Shown here: positions 8,421 to 16,471 of the stretch, one piece after another | Numbering within the stretch: the stretch's first letter is position 1 | How the letters are laid out: every line of letters starts with the position of its first letter | Source: Sutterella megalosphaeroides | GTDB taxonomy: Bacteria; Pseudomonadota; Gammaproteobacteria; Burkholderiales; Burkholderiaceae_F | Direction: 5' to 3' | DNA: 64,000 bases | Assembly (NCBI RefSeq): GCF_003609995.1 | Contig: NZ_AP018786.1 | Span: 1,994,001-2,058,000, forward strand | Translations under genes and position numbers: made by a program | The notes under the pieces: generated by a model | Told to the model about the DNA's origin: nothing | Seen by the model: only the letters and a program-made list of their open reading frames with translations | The model's database searches: none

Positions 8421-8894
8421 ATGACGCTTGCCGAATCCCTTCAGCCGGGCATGCCCGCTCCCGATTTCACGCTGCCCGACGACACCGGGACCGACGTGAC
8501 GCTTTCCTCGCTTCGCGGCCGGAAAGTGATTCTTTACTTCTACCCGAAGGACAACACGTCGGGCTGCACGCTCGAAGCGCAGAACTTCCGCGACCGCCTC
8601 GCCGACTTTGAAAAGCTCGGTTACGCGATCTACGGCCTCTCGCGCGACGGCGTCAAGACGCACTGCAACTTCCGCGCGAAGCACGGCCTCACCTTCCCGC
8701 TTCTCTCCGACCGCGAAGAGACGGTCGTGAAGCTCTACGACGTGCTCAAAGAAAAGACGATGTACGGGAAGAAGTGCTTCGGGATCGAACGCTCGACCTT
8801 CGTGATCGACGAAAACGGCATCCTCACGCATGTCCTTCGCAAAGTGAACGCGAAGACCCACGTCGACGAGCTCTACGCGCTGCTCGCGGGCTGA
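8421..8894 (+). CDS. bcp: thiol peroxidase/peroxiredoxin of the Bcp/PrxQ type
   Basis: A 157-residue AhpC/TSA-fold peroxiredoxin that reduces hydroperoxides, using thioredoxin as reductant. The peroxidatic cysteine lies in KDNTSGCTLEAQNFRD (about residue 48), the usual Bcp signature (P-D-x-T-x-G-C-T). The second family cysteine that often follows four residues later is absent here, as in some 1-Cys or atypical members. The ATG at 8421 has GGAGG eight bases upstream. An in-frame extension back to 8124 would cross the structured RNA and its terminator and is rejected. Confidence 0.9.
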   Translation: MTLAESLQPGMPAPDFTLPDDTGTDVTLSSLRGRKVILYFYPKDNTSGCTLEAQNFRDRLADFEKLGYAIYGLSRDGVKTHCNFRAKHGLTFPLLSDREETVVKLYDVLKEKTMYGKKCFGIERSTFVIDENGILTHVLRKVNAKTHVDELYALLAG

Positions 8895-8929
8895 TCGACG
8901 CCCGCCGACCCCCGATCAAGACGAACAAC

Positions 8930-8988
8930 GGGCCCGTCGCAGCCGAACGGTACGTACACGGGTACGTGCGTTCGGTTGCGGCGGGCCC
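8930..8988. terminator. bidirectional terminator between bcp and the autotransporter
   Basis: GGGCCCGTCGCAGCCGAACG at the left pairs with TTCGG and TTGCGGCGGGCCC at the right, with an inner GTACGT-rich helix. It lies between two convergent genes. The T-tracts are short (GCTTTTC on the plus side). Confidence 0.65.
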
Positions 8989-9021
8989 GAGCTTTTCAAG
9001 GAAGGCACGCCCTCCTTCGAC

Positions 9022-11241
9022 TTACCAGCTCCAACCGACCGCAACGTTCCCCGTCACGCCGCGGCGGTCGAGCCCGTAACCCTTCAGACCGAAGTGAACG
9101 CCCCAGGACGCATCCTCTTCGGGGCGCAGTTCCAGACCGAGTTCGCCGATCAACGTATTGCCCGAAAGGCTCGGTTCGTCGAGTGCGAGCCCTTCCACCG
9201 TGCCGCTTGCATCGCCCCCGAAGACGTGCTCGTACGCGAGGCCCGCGTGCCAGGCGAATCGCCTCGAGCCTTCGCCCGAAAGCCTAAGGCCGGCACGCGC
9301 CGCGTGTGTCGTCACGTCGTCGGCCGAATAGCGCGACGCGGCCTCGTCCGTCAATCGCACGTCGTCGCCCTCAAGGTAGACGCCGACGTAGCGCCCGTAG
9401 AAAGCGAGTCGCATCGTGTCGGCAAGCGGCATCGTGCGGGTCACGCCCGCGTGCACCGACGCATAGAGCCCGTCCGAATCATAGGCGGCGTGTTCGCTTT
9501 CGAAATGGCCGTCGAATTCGGTCGACGAGCGCCCGAGGCGCAGCGCCGCATCGAGCCGCCAGGCATCCGAGAGCTTCCAGAGGCCCGCAACGCCCGCACC
9601 GAAGTAGTCATGGTCGCCCTCGGCCGTAGCATTTCCCGCCGCCGCGTCGCTCGACGCCCAACCGGCTTCAACGAAGAGCCCGAGCGCACCGCTTCCGAGC
9701 CGAACCGCTGCGCCCGTTGCAAGCGTCACGCCGTCGACGTCGACGCGCGACCCCGTTTCGTAGCGGCTCGTTCCGCCCGTGACGACGCCGAACACCTGCC
9801 GGTCCCCGAGCTTGAGCGCGTCATCGAGCGCCCGCAGGCCGTCGTCCGCCACGAATTCCGCCCCCTGCGCAACGAAGGCCGCCGTGCCTAGACGCACTTC
9901 GGAGAGGGTCTTCGCGTTCTCATTGAGGGACGACCGCGCGCGTCCGACCGAAAGCGTGTCGCCCGTTGCCTCCGAAAGGATGTCCGCTTCGAAGGCATAG
10001 TCGACGAGCGTCCCTTCGTAGACCATCGTGTCGGCCGTGAGGCCCGTGATTTCCGGCGCGAGCACGCACTCGTAGAGCGCATCGGGATCCTTGAGGTTCG
10101 AAGCGGTCAGTCGAACGGTGCGGCCCGTGAGGTCCAGCGGGTCTTCCAGAGTGAGCACCGGACTTTCGACGTTGACGTCGGAAAGCGTCAAGACCAACGT
10201 GTCGAAACCGCCCGCCGAGCGGACGCGGTTGACGCCCGAAGCTTCGATGCGGTTTCCGGCATCGATCCCGACGCCCGTGTAAAGACCGCTCGTAACGTGG
10301 AATCCCCCGTAGACATCCCCTTCGACCGTAGTGTTCCGGAGCCGAACGACGTTACCCGAAACGGTGAAGTCTCCGTCCGTATCGACAACGCCCGCCGCCA
10401 CCAACTGTATGTCGGCGCCGTGAAGCGTACTGTCAACGATCGACACGCTGTTCTCCGTCACGGTGGCTTTCCCGCCCGAACTTCCTGCATAACCGCCGAA
10501 CACCAAACGGTACGCAGAGCGTGCGTCAAGCTCGCTCCCCTCGATCTCGACCGCGTTGCCAACCGCAGAGAGCTCGGTCGTCGGACGATTGGGAAGCGTC
10601 GAGACGCGACCTCCGAAGAGGTCATAGAGCATCGAGCCGCCCGTCACGTTCGAGAGCACCGCACGATTCCCGGAGACCGAGAGCTGCTTGGGCAGGTCGC
10701 CCGTACCCGTACCTCCTCCATATACGAATACGTAGGCGCCGCCCGCGGAAACCGCCTCCGTTGTCTCGGGGATATGTCCCGTAAACCGTACCGTATTCCG
10801 CTCGGCCGATACGCTTTCGTACGATTTCGCGGGCGAGATGTTGATATACGCGCCCCGCACGTCCGAAGCCACGCTCTCAACAAGCTCGACCCGGTTGTCC
10901 GAGAGTGTCACCCGACCCGATCCGGGGTGTTCGTCGACGAAATTGTTCGAGTGGTCCGCGCCGTAGAAGAATCCGGTATCGTCCCGCACGCCCGTGAGCG
11001 TCACGGATCCGTGCTCGAAGGTGTTGCGATCGGGATCTTCATCCGCGTCCCAACCCGCAAGTCGGCAGTTTCCGTCCGGACAGACAAGAGCATAACTCTC
11101 GGCATCGAGCGACAAGACGCCGTTCGTCGCGTTGCCGGTTACGACGACGCTCTCGGCATTGCAAACCCCGCACGCCGCAACCCCTGCAAGGCCGGCGAAC
11201 GAAAAGGAAAGTACGCGGGCAACCGCATCGGTATGTGTCAT
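9022..11241 (-). CDS. autotransporter (type Va secretion) protein
   Basis: A 739-residue protein with a signal peptide (about residues 1-30), a passenger of repeated short beta-strand segments carrying TVTENSVSI / TVSGNVVRL-like turns (residues 35-430), and a C-terminal autotransporter barrel (about 480-739). The barrel has alternating YDSDGLYASVHAGVTR-type strands and ends in the aromatic terminal strand TGNVAVGWSW. The passenger repeats fit a right-handed beta helix displayed on the cell surface. GGAGG precedes the ATG. It is monocistronic with its terminator at 8930-8988. The surface ligand is unknown. Confidence 0.85.
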   Translation of the reverse strand: MTHTDAVARVLSFSFAGLAGVAACGVCNAESVVVTGNATNGVLSLDAESYALVCPDGNCRLAGWDADEDPDRNTFEHGSVTLTGVRDDTGFFYGADHSNNFVDEHPGSGRVTLSDNRVELVESVASDVRGAYINISPAKSYESVSAERNTVRFTGHIPETTEAVSAGGAYVFVYGGGTGTGDLPKQLSVSGNRAVLSNVTGGSMLYDLFGGRVSTLPNRPTTELSAVGNAVEIEGSELDARSAYRLVFGGYAGSSGGKATVTENSVSIVDSTLHGADIQLVAAGVVDTDGDFTVSGNVVRLRNTTVEGDVYGGFHVTSGLYTGVGIDAGNRIEASGVNRVRSAGGFDTLVLTLSDVNVESPVLTLEDPLDLTGRTVRLTASNLKDPDALYECVLAPEITGLTADTMVYEGTLVDYAFEADILSEATGDTLSVGRARSSLNENAKTLSEVRLGTAAFVAQGAEFVADDGLRALDDALKLGDRQVFGVVTGGTSRYETGSRVDVDGVTLATGAAVRLGSGALGLFVEAGWASSDAAAGNATAEGDHDYFGAGVAGLWKLSDAWRLDAALRLGRSSTEFDGHFESEHAAYDSDGLYASVHAGVTRTMPLADTMRLAFYGRYVGVYLEGDDVRLTDEAASRYSADDVTTHAARAGLRLSGEGSRRFAWHAGLAYEHVFGGDASGTVEGLALDEPSLSGNTLIGELGLELRPEEDASWGVHFGLKGYGLDRRGVTGNVAVGWSW

Positions 11242-11443
11242 GGCGCCTCCTTCGGTTCGAGTGCTTCGGTTGAGAGCAAGGCGATCGGCAATGCGACACC
11301 CCGCTTGGGGTTAGTTTATGTAGGAAGGCCGTCCGATGTCATCGGTCATTTCCCGAAATTCGCCGCTCCCGTCCCTCGCGCTGCTCCTGCTTCGCAGGCG
11401 ATAATCTTCCGGTCTGCCGGCTCCGCTCTCTGTTTCTTTTCCC

Positions 11444-13378
11444 ATGTTCCGCTCGTTCACGCACGTTCGACGAGGTCTTCGAAAGACGCTTGCGCTCTTC
11501 TCGGTCGCGCTTTGGATTTCGGAAGCTCCGCAGGGTGTCTTCGCCGCCCGAATGCCCGAAGACGCCCCCGTTCGTCTCGGGATCGTCGCCTACGTTCGAC
11601 CGTCGCCCTTCGAAGCCGTCGTCCGCCCGACGATCGAAGCGTTGCGGGCGCACTTCGGAGAGCGCCTCGAGGTGCGTTTTTACCCGACGGCGGACTTGGC
11701 CCGAGCGGTACGGGCGGGCGAACTCGACGTCTTTCTTTCGAGTTCGGGCTTTTTCCTCAGCATGCGCGCGGCGGGAGCCCGGTCGCTTGCGACCGTCGCC
11801 TCGGTCGACTATCCGAACCCGAACCACAATGACGGGGCGGCGCTCGTCGTGCGCTCGGACCGCGAGGACCTCGCAACGCTTGCCGACCTCAAAGGAAAAA
11901 CGCTGGCGACGAACGTCCCCGAAAGTTTTACGGGGAGGCTGGTTCTCGCGGGCGAAATCCTTCGCTCGGGCTACGACCCCGACCGCTTTTTCGGCGCCGT
12001 GCGCTACCTCGGGCCGGGCGAGCGCCTTCAGAGTTCGCTCGGACTTCTCGCCTCGGGCGAGGTGGATGCGGCGAATCTGCGCCTGTGCTTTTTGGAGGCG
12101 TGGCTCGCCAGGCATCCCGAAGATGCGGGACGCTTTCGCGTCCTGCATCGCAAGGACAACCTCGGAGCCGCCTCGGCCGGCGACGACGAAACCCGCACGG
12201 GCCCCGAGCCCTGCCGGCGCTCGACCGACCTCTACCCCGCCTGGACGGTCGCCTCGACCTCCGTCACCGATCCCGACGTCTCGCGCCTCGTGACGCGGAT
12301 TCTGCTCGACATTCCGCCTTCGGGCGAGCACGGTCTCTACTGGAGCGTCGCCACCGATTTTTCGAGCATCGACCGGCTCTTTCGCGATCTCAAAATCGGG
12401 CACTACGCATACTTGCGCGAACGCACGCTGCGGCGTTTCGTCGCCGAGTACCGCGAATGGTTCCTCGTTGCGGGACTGCTTGCGCTCGGGCTCGTGCTCC
12501 ATTCCGTGCGCATCACGCAACTCGTGCGGCGTCGCACGGCCGAGCTCGTGCGGGCGCTCGGCGAACAGAAGCGCCTTGAACTCGCGCAGCGCGAAGCCGC
12601 GGAGCGCTTGGAGCGCTTGGAGCGTACGGGCGTCGTCGGGCAACTCTCGACGATTTTCGCGCACGAGATGCGACAGCCGCTCGGCGCGATTTCGCTCTAC
12701 AGTTGCGGATTGCGAAAAATGACTGCGACCCCGAACTTCTCCCCCGAGCACGTCCGTACGGTACTCGACAAGCTCGATCGGCAGACGGCTCGAGCCGATG
12801 CGATCGTCGAGCGCGTTCGCGCCTACGCCAAACGCGGCTCTCGCCCGCGCACCGTCTTTTCGCTCGAATCGGTCGTGCGTCGCGCCGTCGCGGACCTCGC
12901 CGCCGCGGGACGATTCCGCGCCCGCATCGCGACCGAAGTGCGCTCGGGCGAAGCAAGCATTTCGGTCGAGGCCGATCCGCTCGAAATCGAAATCGTCGCC
13001 TTGAACCTCATTAAAAACGCGCTCGAAGCCTTGGAGCAACAACCCTCAATCGCGGATCCGCTCGTCACCGTCACGATCGGCGCCTCGGAAGGTCGGGCGG
13101 AGCTCGCGGTTCGCGACAACGGCGCGGCGCTCGATGCGGAAACGCTCGAACACATCCGCACCTCTCCGCCCTCGTCGAAGGCGGACGGACTCGGCCTCGG
13201 TCTTTCCATCGTGCGCGGAATCGTCGAAAATCACGGCGGGCGCCTGGCCTTCGAGCACGCGCCCGAAGGCGGATTGCTCGTTCGCGCATTGATTCCGCTC
13301 GCACGCCGCGCGACCCGCGACCCGTCGTCATCATCCTCTCCGAACGTTTCCTCCGCCGACACGCTCAACACCTTGTGA
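11444..13378 (+). CDS. sensor histidine kinase with PhnD/TtrS-like periplasmic domain
   Basis: A 644-residue inner-membrane kinase. A signal segment (11-35) leads into a PhnD-like periplasmic substrate-binding domain (about 40-325), one transmembrane helix (339-357), a coiled-coil linker (360-395), a HisKA box with phospho-acceptor H407 (FAHEMRQPLGAI), and an ATPase domain with the N-box NLIKNALEAL (521-530), DNG (558-560) and GLGLGLSIV (582-590). The architecture is that of TtrS, the tetrathionate sensor, but the ligand may differ. It is followed three bases later by a FixJ/TtrR-type regulator, and then by a reductase whose substrate it may sense (inference). Confidence 0.88.
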   Translation: MFRSFTHVRRGLRKTLALFSVALWISEAPQGVFAARMPEDAPVRLGIVAYVRPSPFEAVVRPTIEALRAHFGERLEVRFYPTADLARAVRAGELDVFLSSSGFFLSMRAAGARSLATVASVDYPNPNHNDGAALVVRSDREDLATLADLKGKTLATNVPESFTGRLVLAGEILRSGYDPDRFFGAVRYLGPGERLQSSLGLLASGEVDAANLRLCFLEAWLARHPEDAGRFRVLHRKDNLGAASAGDDETRTGPEPCRRSTDLYPAWTVASTSVTDPDVSRLVTRILLDIPPSGEHGLYWSVATDFSSIDRLFRDLKIGHYAYLRERTLRRFVAEYREWFLVAGLLALGLVLHSVRITQLVRRRTAELVRALGEQKRLELAQREAAERLERLERTGVVGQLSTIFAHEMRQPLGAISLYSCGLRKMTATPNFSPEHVRTVLDKLDRQTARADAIVERVRAYAKRGSRPRTVFSLESVVRRAVADLAAAGRFRARIATEVRSGEASISVEADPLEIEIVALNLIKNALEALEQQPSIADPLVTVTIGASEGRAELAVRDNGAALDAETLEHIRTSPPSSKADGLGLGLSIVRGIVENHGGRLAFEHAPEGGLLVRALIPLARRATRDPSSSSSPNVSSADTLNTL

Positions 13379-13381
13379 ACC

Positions 13382-14041
13382 ATGCCCTTTCGACCATCTC
13401 TCACCGAAAACGACATCGCCCTTCTCAAACGCCGAACGCTCGTGCGCATCGTCGACGACGACGCGGAGCTGCGCGACGCCCTGCAATTTCTTCTCGAAGT
13501 CGAAGGCTGGCGCGTCGCCTCCTACGGGAGCGCGGAAGACTTTCTGAAGTCCGACGCGCCGAGCGTTCCGGGCTGCGTCGTTCTTGACGTGCGCATGCCC
13601 TCTCTGTCGGGGCTCGAAGCACAGGAACGGATGAACGACCTCGGGATCCGACTTCCGATCGTCTTTCTGACGGGACACGGCGACGTCGACATGGCGGTTT
13701 CGGCCATGCTCGACGGCGCCGCGGACTTCATCCTGAAGCCCATCGACAACGAGCGGCTTCTCGGCTCGATCGCCCGCGCCGCCTACCGGAGTCTTTCGGA
13801 TTCGGACGGCCCGCCTCCGCCCGCCGAAGCGCGGCGGCGGCTTGAAACGCTCACCGAGCGCGAGACGGAAGTCGCGAAGCTTCTCGCACAAAAGCTCGCG
13901 AACCGCGAAGTCGCCGAACGACTCGAAATCGCTCTGCGCACCGCGGAAACCCACCGCGCCGCCGTCCTTCGCAAGCTCGGCGTGCGTCGCACCGACGAAA
14001 TCGCAGCGCTCTTCGAGGCGGCTCGCGATGCGCACCCCTGA
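13382..14041 (+). CDS. FixJ/TtrR-type response regulator
   Basis: A 219-residue two-domain regulator. The receiver domain has the acidic pocket DDD (25-27), phospho-acceptor D69 in VLDVRMP, T97 and K119. The C-terminal LuxR/FixJ helix-turn-helix (about 155-212) contains LTERETEVAKLL and LANREVAERLEI. It is three bases downstream of the TtrS-like kinase, so the two form one transcript. Likely target: the reductase promoter just downstream, where a FixJ-like CTACGTAG lies at 14209-14216. Confidence 0.9.
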   Translation: MPFRPSLTENDIALLKRRTLVRIVDDDAELRDALQFLLEVEGWRVASYGSAEDFLKSDAPSVPGCVVLDVRMPSLSGLEAQERMNDLGIRLPIVFLTGHGDVDMAVSAMLDGAADFILKPIDNERLLGSIARAAYRSLSDSDGPPPPAEARRRLETLTERETEVAKLLAQKLANREVAERLEIALRTAETHRAAVLRKLGVRRTDEIAALFEAARDAHP

Positions 14042-14315
14042 CTCCGTCGATCGCACCGGCGCCGAAGACCGCCAAGCTTTTTTGCTTCTCTCCGGCGCCG
14101 ACGGGACGGGGGCACTCGCTCCGAAATACCCCCGTGATTTCCCTTAAATTTCCTCCGTTTTCACCCCGCCTTCGCTCGAAATCGCCCGTTCTTTGACACC
14201 GCAGCGGACTACGTAGCGGGTCGTCTGTCGATACTCACGTCACGGAGACCGGGCGGGTCCGTTCGGCCCGTTCCTCCGTTCCTTTTTTCCCACACAACAA
14301 CTATCGGGTACGAAC
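14042..14315 (+). promoter_or_regulatory. reductase promoter region with FixJ-like palindrome
   Basis: The 274-bp gap holds the palindrome CTACGTAG at 14209-14216, which matches the S. meliloti FixJ site GTAMGTAG at seven of eight bases. It lies about 100 bp upstream of the flavoprotein start. That it is the binding site of the adjacent regulator is an inference. Confidence 0.4.
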
Positions 14316-15800
14316 ATGACCAAAGAATTGAGCCGTCGCGGACTGCTGAAGTCTTCGATTTTCGGCGCCGCCGGTGCCGCCGCCGCGGGTTTCTCGGGCG
14401 CCGCCTCCGCCGCGCAGAACGCCAAGGATTCGCCGAACACCGCCTTCGACGCGATCGTTCTCGGTGCGGGTCCCGCGGGGCTCGTCACCGCGATCACCGC
14501 GCACGACGCGGGCGCCAAGGTTGCCGTTTTCGAAAAGAAGGACCGCCCGGACGGCAACGCCATTTTCGCGCTCGGTTCCGTCTGCGGCTGGGGCACCCGT
14601 CACCAGAAGGAACAGGGCATCGAAGACACGGCCGACGCTTTCTTCGAGATGATGATGGATATCTCGAAGCAGATGGGCGATCGCGCGCTCAACCGCTGCT
14701 ACACGGACAACATCTCGGCCGGCATCGACTGGCTTGAGAGCAACATCGGCGTCAAGTTCGGCAAGATCCGCCCGATGCCCTATCCGCGTCTCGGCCGCAC
14801 GTGCCGCGTCGAAGGCGAAGGGATCACCGGTGGCGCCCAGCTCGTTCGCAAGCTCCTTGCCGCCTGCGCGAAGCGCAACATTCCGATTTTCTACGAACAC
14901 AAGGCGGTCGAGCTTCTGCACGACGACCGCTATGCCGTGACGGGCGTGCGCTTTGCGACGCCCGAAGGCATGAAGTCCTTCGCCGCGAAGGCGGGCGTTT
15001 GCATCGCGACGGGCGGTTTCTCGGCGAACCCCGAAATGGTCTGCCGCTACATCGGCGGTTGGGCCACGCGCATGGTGCTTCGCGGTTCGACCTCGACGAC
15101 GGGCGAAAATATTTCGCTTACGCTCCCGCTTTTTGCGAAGTGCGTCAACATGGATCAGATGCACAACGGCCCCATCATCGGCTCCACCCACGTCAACCCC
15201 GCCGACGTCCTCAATTCGGGCTACGGCGTTCAGGTCGACACCTCGGGCAACCGCTTCATGGACGAAAACAATACCTACGTCATCAAGGCCCGTACGTGCG
15301 CTCAAAAGACGCTCGACAACTTCGCCTGGGTGATCGTCGACAGCACGTGCCCGGTCCTCGACAAGGTGATCCCGAAGTTCGACCGCCTGAACAGCCCCTA
15401 CGGCAAGGCCGATACGATCGAAGCGCTGTGCAAGAGCGTGAAGCTCCCCGTCGAAAAGGTGACGAAGCTCGTCGCGGACTACAACGCGCGCGTCGAAAAG
15501 GGCACGCTCGGCGAAATGAATCCGCCCTGCACGTACAAGAAGCCCCACCCGATCGCCAAGGCCCCCTTCTACGCGGTGCCCTTCCAGGGCGGCCTCACCG
15601 CCACCTTCGGCGGGCCCCTCATCAACACGAAGGCGGAAATCCAATCAATGGACGGCCGCTCGATCCCGGGCCTCTATGCGGCCGGCAACGCCGCGGGCGG
15701 GATCTTCTACCACAACTACGCGGGGGGCGCCCAGCTCGGTGCCGCCACGGTCTTCGGTCGCATCGCCGGCGCGGAACTCGCCAAGCGCGCGAAGGCTTAA
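14316..15800 (+). CDS. Tat-exported FAD-dependent reductase (flavocytochrome c / fumarate reductase-like)
   Basis: A 494-residue flavoprotein. It begins with a Tat signal (SRRGLLKSS, then an Ala-rich stretch to about residue 35). The FAD-binding Rossmann motif is VLGAGPAGLVTAITAHDAGA, and the C-terminal FAD motif is GLYAAGNAAGGIFYHNYAGG. The fold is that of the soluble fumarate/urocanate reductase family, which reduces C=C bonds of unsaturated acids in the periplasm. The heme domain found in one-piece flavocytochromes c is absent; instead a separate tetraheme cytochrome gene follows after 22 bases with a good RBS. The exact substrate cannot be read from the sequence. Confidence 0.88.
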   Translation: MTKELSRRGLLKSSIFGAAGAAAAGFSGAASAAQNAKDSPNTAFDAIVLGAGPAGLVTAITAHDAGAKVAVFEKKDRPDGNAIFALGSVCGWGTRHQKEQGIEDTADAFFEMMMDISKQMGDRALNRCYTDNISAGIDWLESNIGVKFGKIRPMPYPRLGRTCRVEGEGITGGAQLVRKLLAACAKRNIPIFYEHKAVELLHDDRYAVTGVRFATPEGMKSFAAKAGVCIATGGFSANPEMVCRYIGGWATRMVLRGSTSTTGENISLTLPLFAKCVNMDQMHNGPIIGSTHVNPADVLNSGYGVQVDTSGNRFMDENNTYVIKARTCAQKTLDNFAWVIVDSTCPVLDKVIPKFDRLNSPYGKADTIEALCKSVKLPVEKVTKLVADYNARVEKGTLGEMNPPCTYKKPHPIAKAPFYAVPFQGGLTATFGGPLINTKAEIQSMDGRSIPGLYAAGNAAGGIFYHNYAGGAQLGAATVFGRIAGAELAKRAKA

Positions 15801-15822
15801 AACGTTTCAGGAGAACACTTAA

Positions 15823-16158
15823 ATGATGAAGCACATTGCGACCCTTGCCGTTGCTCTTACGCTTGCCGCAGGCAGCGCTTTTGCCGCGGACCACAGCCTC
15901 GCCGACCGTCACGTCGCGCGCGGTCTCGAATGCGCGAGCTGCCACAAGACGGCTCCCGCCCCGGGCGCCGTCGTGAAAAAGGACGCCTGCAAGACCTGCC
16001 ACAACTACGACGACCTCGCCAAGCGCACCGCGAAGCTCGAACCCAATCCGCACTACACGCACTTGGGTGACGTGAACTGCGTCGAATGCCACCGCGGTCA
16101 CCAGGCTCCGCGCCTGATGTGCAACGACTGCCACAAGTTCAACATCATGCCGAAATGA
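15823..16158 (+). CDS. periplasmic tetraheme cytochrome c, partner of the flavoprotein
   Basis: A 111-residue protein with a cleavable signal peptide (1-22) and four CxxCH heme sites: CASCH, CKTCH, CVECH and CNDCH. This corresponds to the N-terminal cytochrome domain of flavocytochrome c fumarate reductases, here as a separate polypeptide. It should pass electrons to the FAD of the upstream reductase. AGGAGA lies ahead of the start and the gap to the upstream gene is 22 bp, so cotranscription is clear. Heme attachment would rely on the ccm system encoded at the right end of the window. Confidence 0.9.
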   Translation: MMKHIATLAVALTLAAGSAFAADHSLADRHVARGLECASCHKTAPAPGAVVKKDACKTCHNYDDLAKRTAKLEPNPHYTHLGDVNCVECHRGHQAPRLMCNDCHKFNIMPK

Positions 16159-16164
16159 TGCTTT

Positions 16165-16266
16165 CCCGAGGAGGGTTTCGGCCCTCCTCGGGATTCGGAC
16201 CCCCGGGCGCCGACGCCCCGTTTCGCCGCATTTCGCCGTGCGCCGAAACGGGGCGTCGGCCTTTTT
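16165..16266 (+). terminator. double hairpin terminator after the reductase operon
   Basis: A first hairpin (16165-16192, CCCGAGGAGGG / CCCTCCTCGGG) has no T-tract. A second, with stem GCCGACGCCCCGTTTCG / CGAAACGGGGCGTCGGC (16209-16260), is followed by CTTTTT and is a strong terminator. Confidence 0.85.
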
Positions 16267-16471
16267 GTCGGCGAGCGCCCCGGAAGAGTTTTGCTGCCCC
16301 GTCGCATCGCCTCTTTTCAATCCCGCGTACCGTTCGCCCCATCAAACCGTTGCAATCGTCGACAATTGATATACACTCTCGGCCTCGGGGCTCTTCCCGA
16401 CCTCGATTTCGAACCCGAACGCGGACGCTCCCGTCCGACACCGCGCTTTTTTTCATCTCCATAGGTTCAAC

